From contig JAWVCW010000022.1 of assembly GCA_033857955.1 (NCBI GenBank), forward strand, positions 62,001 through 126,000: a stretch of 64,000 bases of DNA, given 5' to 3'. The position numbers were made by a program, and so were the translations under genes. Of this stretch, positions 59,416 to 64,000 are shown in pieces. Source of the DNA: Gaiellasilicea sp033857955. Its GTDB lineage: Bacteria > Actinomycetota > Thermoleophilia > Gaiellales > Gaiellaceae. The notes under the pieces were generated by a model. That model was not told the DNA's origin. It saw nothing but the letters and a program-made list of their open reading frames with translations, and did no database searches. Every line of letters starts with the position of its first letter. Positions within the stretch are counted from its first letter, which is position 1.

Positions 59416-60678
59416 ATGGCGGCGATGCGAAATGCACGTGGCGGGGTGCTCGTTGCGGGCGGCGGCTTCGCCGGCGGCTACGTCGCGCGGCTGCTCGGCC
59501 GGCGCGGCGCGACGATCGTCAGCCCGGAGAACTTCATGCTCTACACGCCACTGCTCCCCGAGGCTGCGTCCGGCACGCTCGAGCCGCGCCACGTCGTCGT
59601 GCCGCTGCGCCAGATGTGCCCGCACGCCGAGCTGCTGCTCGGCCGCGTGACGGCGATCGACGCACAGCAGCGGCTGGCGCACGTCGAGACTCCGGAGGCA
59701 GGCTCGTTCGACCTTGGCTGGGATCACCTCGTGCTCGCACTCGGCGCAGTGGCTCGGACGCTCCCGGTACCCGGCCTCGCCGAGCACGCCCTCGGCTTCA
59801 AGGACCTCGCCGACGCGATCCATCTCCGCAACCACGTCCTGCGAGAGCTCGAGGCCGCAGACGCCGAGCGCGATCCCGCGCAGCGGGAGCTGCACCTGTC
59901 GTTCGTCTTCGTCGGCGCCGGCTACGCCGGTGTCGAGGCGCTCGCGGAGCTTTCCGACCTCGTCGTCGACGCAATGCGCTACTACCCGCGCCTGCGCGAC
60001 GTGCGGCAGCGTTGGGTCCTCGTCGACGCGGCGCCGAAGATCCTGCCCGAGATCCCGATGAGGCTGGGCGAGTACGCCGCGCGGGAGCTCGCCGGGCGCG
60101 GCGTCGAGATCCACGTCTCGACCACACTCGAGGAGCTCACCGACCACGACGCTCTCCTGTCGAACGGGGAGCGGATCGCAACGCACACGCTCGTGTGGAC
60201 GGCCGGGGTGAAGGCGAATCCGATGCTGGGGCAACTCGGCGTCCCGCTCGACGACCGCGGACGCGTCCGCGTCGACCCGCTCCTGCAGGTCGAGGGACAC
60301 GAGCGGCTCTGGGCGCTCGGCGACGGCGCGGCCGTGCCGAACGGGGCCACGCCTGGCCGCGTCGATCCGCCGACCTGCCAGCATGCGCTCCGGCAGGCGC
60401 GCGCGCTCGCGAGGAACCTGACCGGCGAGCCGCGCCCGTACGCCTACCGGATGCTCGGCCAGGTAGCGACGCTCGGCCGCTACAAGGGGATTGCGGACGT
60501 GCTCGGAATACGTATCCGTGGTTTCCCCGGCTGGTTCGTCACCCGCAGCTATCACCTCTTCCAACTGCCGCTGCTGTCGCGCAAGCTTCGCGTCGTCGTC
60601 GACTGGACCACCTCGCTCTTCTTCCGCCGCGACATGGCCGAGCTCTCGGGGCTCGGGCACCCCCACCGACTCGAATGA
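59416..60678 (+). CDS. ndh: Type II NADH dehydrogenase-like flavoprotein
   Basis: 420 residues of the pyridine nucleotide-disulfide oxidoreductase family. FAD site VLVAGGGFAGGYVA (about 11-24), NAD site FVFVGAGYAGVEALAE (about 162), FAD C-terminal site RLWALGDGAAVP and a C-terminal amphipathic region (VVVDWTTSLFFRRD) that would attach it to the membrane. It passes electrons from NADH to quinone without pumping protons. Divergent from cysP, 106 nt apart. Confidence 0.88.
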   Translation: MAAMRNARGGVLVAGGGFAGGYVARLLGRRGATIVSPENFMLYTPLLPEAASGTLEPRHVVVPLRQMCPHAELLLGRVTAIDAQQRLAHVETPEAGSFDLGWDHLVLALGAVARTLPVPGLAEHALGFKDLADAIHLRNHVLRELEAADAERDPAQRELHLSFVFVGAGYAGVEALAELSDLVVDAMRYYPRLRDVRQRWVLVDAAPKILPEIPMRLGEYAARELAGRGVEIHVSTTLEELTDHDALLSNGERIATHTLVWTAGVKANPMLGQLGVPLDDRGRVRVDPLLQVEGHERLWALGDGAAVPNGATPGRVDPPTCQHALRQARALARNLTGEPRPYAYRMLGQVATLGRYKGIADVLGIRIRGFPGWFVTRSYHLFQLPLLSRKLRVVVDWTTSLFFRRDMAELSGLGHPHRLE

Positions 60679-60680
60679 GG

Positions 60681-60709
60681 TTGGACTTCGGCCTGTAACT
60701 CGCTATCGT
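60681..60709 (+). promoter_or_regulatory. Promoter for the 158-aa protein / M48 protease pair
   Basis: TTGGAC (60681-60686), 17-nt spacer, TATCGT (60704-60709), starting 3 nt after the ndh stop. Transcription would begin near 60716, leaving a leader of about 60 nt. Confidence 0.55.
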
Positions 60710-60736
60710 CGAGACCAGGCGACGAGGGGGACGCGC

Positions 60737-60781
60737 ATGCGCATTCAATCCGTTGCTGCGGCCAGAGGAGTCGCGCGGTGA
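60737..60781 (+). CDS. Possible 14-residue leader ORF
   Basis: MRIQSVAAARGVAR, with a good ribosome-binding site (GAGGGGG, 60724-60730) 6 nt before ATG. Its TGA overlaps the GTG start of the next gene by 4 nt, in a different frame, so it would couple translation of a gene that otherwise lacks a spaced ribosome-binding site. It could also be chance. Confidence 0.35.
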   Translation: MRIQSVAAARGVAR

Positions 60782-61254
60782 GCGCGGCTCAGAACGACGA
60801 ACTCGTCGCCGCGTTGGCGCGCGCGACCGTCGAGAAGGCTGCGCCCGAAGAGCTGCCGCTCTTCCGCCCGACGAGTGAGGCGTACTTCGCCGACCCGCAG
60901 GCTCTCCAGCGGGGCGGCGGGAAGGAGGCGATGCTCGGCTTCGGCGTCGACGCGGCGATGATGCTGATGACGCCGGTCGTGCTGCAGGTGGCAAAGGACG
61001 TGATCGGCTTCCTCGGCCAGCAGCTGCGCGAGCGAGCGGCCGCAGAGGGCGAAGGCGCGATCGACCGGATGATCGCGAAGCTCGTGCACCGGGACGGCGG
61101 CGAGAGCGACGCAGAGCCGGCGGCCGAGCTCACGGACGAGCAGCTCGAGCAGGTACGCGCCTTCGCGATCGAGAAGGGCCGCGCGCTCAAGCTCTCCGAC
61201 GAGCGCGCGACGCTGCTCGCAGACTCCCTCGTCGGCAGCCTCGCGACGGCATGA
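60778..61254 (+). CDS. Hypothetical protein coupled to M48 protease
   Basis: 158 residues. A soluble N-terminal part with LPLFRPTSEAYFADP, a hydrophobic stretch at about 55-80 (LGFGVDAAMMLMTPVVLQV) and a charged helical C-terminal half (LTDEQLEQVRAFAIEKGRALKLSDERATLLAD). No family recognised. GTG start. Stop overlaps the M48 protease start by 4 nt, so the two are probably functional partners. Confidence 0.75.
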   Translation: MSAAQNDELVAALARATVEKAAPEELPLFRPTSEAYFADPQALQRGGGKEAMLGFGVDAAMMLMTPVVLQVAKDVIGFLGQQLRERAAAEGEGAIDRMIAKLVHRDGGESDAEPAAELTDEQLEQVRAFAIEKGRALKLSDERATLLADSLVGSLATA

Positions 61255-63491
61255 GCTCCCAGGCGGCGGAGCCGGAGCGCCGCCCCCGCCTGAATCCGTT
61301 CGCGTTCCCGTCCGACACGGCGTTCCGCTTCGGCGTCCTCATCACTGCGGTGGTGGGCGCAAACCTCTATGTCTGGCAATGGATCGCCATCACGCGCCGC
61401 AGTCCCACCGAGCAAATTGCCGGGGCCCGTGCATGTCTCCAGTTCTCGGCATCCAATGCGACAACCAACGGCCAGTTCAGTGACGCATCGAAGGCGTTCA
61501 CCGCGTGTGTCTCCGACCTCTACGGCTATCAGGTGGGATGGATGCTCGGCGGGACAGCGGCATTGCTGCTCACCGCCGCCGCGATCATGCTCGGGATCCC
61601 GATGTGGATCACGCGCAGGCGGCACCTGCGGCCGCTGACGGCAGAGGATGCCCCGGCGGCGATCCAGGCCGTCCAGGAGCTGTCACGCGAGCAGGGGATC
61701 CGCGCGCCGCGGCTGCTCTGGAACCCGCTCGACCCCTCGCCCGGCGGCCTCGCCTTCGGCCATCCGGGCCGCTACTCGGTCGCGCTCACGGGTGGCCTGC
61801 TCGTCAAGCAAGCGACCGATCCCCCCGCTTTCCGCGCGATCGTCCGCCATGAGCTCGCGCACATCCGCAACCGCGATGTCGGAATCACCTACTTCACGCT
61901 TGCCACCTGGTACGCCTTCCTGCTCGTCGCCGTGCTGCCGTTCGCGCTCACTCTCCTCGATGAGGGCAAGCTCCTGATCTGGAGCGTCACGTGGCGGCTC
62001 GTCCTCCTCGCAGCGCTCGTCTACCTGACCCGCAATGCGGTCCTCCGCTCACGTGAGGTCTACGCGGACCTCCGCGCCTCCGTTCCCGACGGGCCGGACG
62101 GCGCGTTGCGACGCGTGCTCGCAGAGCTGCCCCGCCCGGCCACGGGGTTGCTGGGACGCGTGAGGCGCGTCCACCCTGCCCCGGAGCGCAGGCTCGCAGC
62201 GGTCGACGACCCGCGGCCGCTCTTCCCACTCGGTGCAGTGGCTGCTTTCGCCGCTGGGCTGACCGCGACGATCGCCTACGGAAACGTGACCCAGCTGCTC
62301 TCGACCATCGTCACCGAGCCCTTTGACCTCAGCTTCTTTGCGGCGCTTGCGATCACCCCCCTCGCAGTCGGTGTCGTCGGCGTCGGCATCTGGCGCGAAG
62401 CGTTCGCCGCTCTCGCCGAGGGTCGCGAGCCCGCATCGCCCTGGATCGACGGGCTCGCCTTTGCCGCCGGCCTCGTGCTCGGTCCGGAGCTCGCCCTCGA
62501 AGGCGTCGTCGTCGTCCGGAACACGCTGGTGCGTGACCTGACGAATCTCGACGGGTTCCTCTGGGCTGCCGTGCTCGTCGGCGGAGTGGTGCTCCTCCTC
62601 GCCTGGCTCAGGACCTGCGCGTCGCTCTGGCTTCGTGCCCTCGGCGGCCGACGCTCCCGCGCCGTGGAGGCGGCTGGTCTCCTGGTCGCCGCGTCGGCGA
62701 CGACCGTCTTCATCGGGGTGTTCTACGCCGTCCGAGATCTGCGTTCCGCCCTCGCGTTCTCGCGGCTCGGCTCGGAGGCTCAGCACGCGTCCGTCGACGC
62801 CCAGGTCTGGACGGTCCCGGTCCGCGTCTGGCAGTACGTGATGGACGGCGAGCTGCTGTTCGTCGTCCAGAAGCCGTATTTCGTGCCGGTGCTTGCGCTG
62901 CTATCGCTCTTTCCGCTCGCGGCCGTGTTCGTGCGCCGCCGACCTGCGGACACATCCTGGGCGTTCCTGGATCCCGGCGGCGAGCTGAAGACACCCAGCC
63001 TGAGCATCCGTGCGTTCCAACCGCTTCTGATCGGCGCGGCCGCCGGCTTCGCGTTTCTCGTCCTGGCCGCTGTCGTCCGTCTCGGCATGCATTACGGCGC
63101 CAGCGCCGAGACGCGGGCGCTGGACGCCACGCTGTTGTCGTTCTACGTCTCGATGGTCGCGCTCGCGATCCTCATCCAGCTCGTTGCCGGCGCAGCGGGA
63201 GCGTGGCGCGGCGGTCTTGTCGGCGCGCTCGGTGCGTCGTTCGTCGCCGGCTGCTTCGGCTGGCTCGGCGTCGTCGGCGGCCCGACTGCCGGAGGCTGTG
63301 TCACCCCGCTCTCGCTCAACCCCGGGCCGTGCGCCTGGACGATCGAGTCCACGTTCTCGTGGCACGTCTTCCAGCAGGTGATCGCGGAAGGCGCGATCGC
63401 AGGGCTCGCCGGAGGGCTGGTGGTCGTAGGCGCCAAGGCGCTCCTGCACCGTCGCACGGCCGAGGATCTGCACCCGGCCGCCGCCGGCTAG
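61251..63491 (+). CDS. M48-family membrane metalloprotease (HtpX/Ste24-like) with extended membrane domain
   Basis: 746 residues, about 14 predicted helices. The zinc site is HELAHIRNRD (about 201-210) with the third ligand in SREVYADLRA (about 263-272), as in M48 enzymes. Two helices precede and two follow the catalytic domain as in HtpX; the rest (about 330-730) is a large polytopic region not found in HtpX. It could control membrane protein quality, but the extra domain suggests a specific substrate or transport function. Ends overlapping the LigD gene by 4 nt. Confidence 0.85.
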   Translation: MSSQAAEPERRPRLNPFAFPSDTAFRFGVLITAVVGANLYVWQWIAITRRSPTEQIAGARACLQFSASNATTNGQFSDASKAFTACVSDLYGYQVGWMLGGTAALLLTAAAIMLGIPMWITRRRHLRPLTAEDAPAAIQAVQELSREQGIRAPRLLWNPLDPSPGGLAFGHPGRYSVALTGGLLVKQATDPPAFRAIVRHELAHIRNRDVGITYFTLATWYAFLLVAVLPFALTLLDEGKLLIWSVTWRLVLLAALVYLTRNAVLRSREVYADLRASVPDGPDGALRRVLAELPRPATGLLGRVRRVHPAPERRLAAVDDPRPLFPLGAVAAFAAGLTATIAYGNVTQLLSTIVTEPFDLSFFAALAITPLAVGVVGVGIWREAFAALAEGREPASPWIDGLAFAAGLVLGPELALEGVVVVRNTLVRDLTNLDGFLWAAVLVGGVVLLLAWLRTCASLWLRALGGRRSRAVEAAGLLVAASATTVFIGVFYAVRDLRSALAFSRLGSEAQHASVDAQVWTVPVRVWQYVMDGELLFVVQKPYFVPVLALLSLFPLAAVFVRRRPADTSWAFLDPGGELKTPSLSIRAFQPLLIGAAAGFAFLVLAAVVRLGMHYGASAETRALDATLLSFYVSMVALAILIQLVAGAAGAWRGGLVGALGASFVAGCFGWLGVVGGPTAGGCVTPLSLNPGPCAWTIESTFSWHVFQQVIAEGAIAGLAGGLVVVGAKALLHRRTAEDLHPAAAG

Positions 63492-64000
63492 CGAAGCGAG
63501 CGCAAGGCTTCCGAGAGCGACTGCTTCGTCGTCAGCACGCCCTCGAAGAGCTCGCCCTCGCTCGCGACCCGGTCGAGCACCGCGTCCATCGTAAACGCGG
63601 CCGGGTCGAGCGACTCGTTCACTTCCTCCCAGCGCAGCGGCGTCGAGACGGGCGCGCCCGCCTTCGGCCTCACCGAGTAGACCGATGCGATCGTCTTCCC
63701 TTCGCCGTTCTGGTTCGAGTCGATCAGGACGCCGCGGCGCTTCGCCTTCGTCCATTCGGTCGTCGCGAGGCCCGGATGTGCCCGCGCGATCGCGCCGGCG
63801 ACGATCTCCGAGAACTCGCGCGTCTGCGCGTACGTGTGGCGCCGCGCGATCGGAACGAGGATGTGGATCCCCTCCGACCCACTCGTCTTCGGGAACGACT
63901 CGAGCCCGAGCAGGTCGAGCGTCTCCTTGATCAGGAGCGCGACGTGGATCGTCTCGGGGAAGCCGACGTCCGGAGACGGGTCGAGGTCGAAGAGCACCCA
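63488..64000 (-). CDS. LigD-type polymerase domain (PolDom), C-terminal part; gene runs off window
   Basis: 171 codons from the right edge to the stop. FDLDPSPD carries the catalytic Asp pair of NHEJ polymerase/primase domains, followed by SGSEGIHILVPI, SNQNGEGKTIASVYSVRP and PVSTPLRWEEV. These domains add or fill nucleotides at double-strand-break ends with Ku and LigD. Whether it is a stand-alone polymerase protein or part of a larger ligase cannot be seen; the ligase and nuclease domains are not C-terminal to it here, since the protein ends at SLRSLR-like SEALRSLR. Confidence 0.9.
   Translation of the reverse strand, partial: WVLFDLDPSPDVGFPETIHVALLIKETLDLLGLESFPKTSGSEGIHILVPIARRHTYAQTREFSEIVAGAIARAHPGLATTEWTKAKRRGVLIDSNQNGEGKTIASVYSVRPKAGAPVSTPLRWEEVNESLDPAAFTMDAVLDRVASEGELFEGVLTTKQSLSEALRSLR

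Overview
The window is about 64 kb of GC-rich bacterial chromosome with many GTG starts, 4-nt stop/start overlaps and no phage, plasmid or CRISPR content. The gene set (caa3-type oxidase of the A2 class, DUF6458 protein, PASTA-less Ser/Thr kinase, ECF42 sigma with DGPF proteins, LigD polymerase domain, many apparently leaderless promoters) suggests an aerobic member of the Actinomycetota, plausibly the class Thermoleophilia. That placement is inference from gene style, not a phylogeny.

Layout. 1-7.4 kb: end of a TPR protein, a STAS anti-sigma antagonist and a dihaem lipoprotein cytochrome c, then a single-gene RAYT transposase element with palindromic ends, then a minus-strand oxidase operon ctaC-ctaD-Usp2-ctaE-TM-Usp in which three unusual Usp-fold domains are embedded. 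7.4-11.6 kb: an HExxH membrane protein coupled to a large soluble PAS/GAF histidine kinase, and tRNA-Lys(CTT). 11.6-14.5 kb: three nucleotide-sugar genes resembling wbpA, wbpB and wbpD. 14.5-19.2 kb: secreted subtilase, SpoIID/LytB protein, Ser/Thr kinase. 19.3-23.5 kb: dTDP-rhamnose operon yczE-like/rmlA/rmlC/rmlD/SRPBCC/rmlB. 23.6-30 kb: secreted glycosidase, Hsp20-Lon pair, a YtxH-like protein, an M23 peptidase. 30-42 kb: split TauE halves, OtsB, a LacI-controlled sugar ABC importer with a glycogen-debranching-type glucosidase, and an MFS pump with an HxlR regulator. 42-49.3 kb: PLP decarboxylase, PolX, polyprenol-phosphate mannosyltransferase, thioredoxin, and a thiamine operon thiD-thiM-thiE-thiL under a TPP riboswitch. 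49.3-64 kb: Hrq1/MrfA-like helicase, ECF42 sigma with two DGPF proteins, homocysteine methyltransferase-like enzyme, Rrf2 regulator, sulfate ABC transporter, NDH-2, an M48 membrane protease pair, and the 3' part of a LigD polymerase-domain gene.

Regulatory logic visible in the DNA: a TPP riboswitch; an 18-bp perfect LacI-type operator upstream of the sugar ABC operon and a related one over the lacI start; an ECF42-type promoter before the DGPF genes; a shared promoter architecture before cysP and cysT; and more than a dozen TANNNT hexamers 6-9 nt before start codons, three of which overlap head to head as candidate bidirectional promoters. Seven convergent gene pairs overlap at their 3' ends.

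The most novel-looking items are the Usp-fold trio inside the oxidase operon, the 19-bp divergent leaderless promoters, the paired 25-bp palindromes around thiE, and the RAYT element termini.
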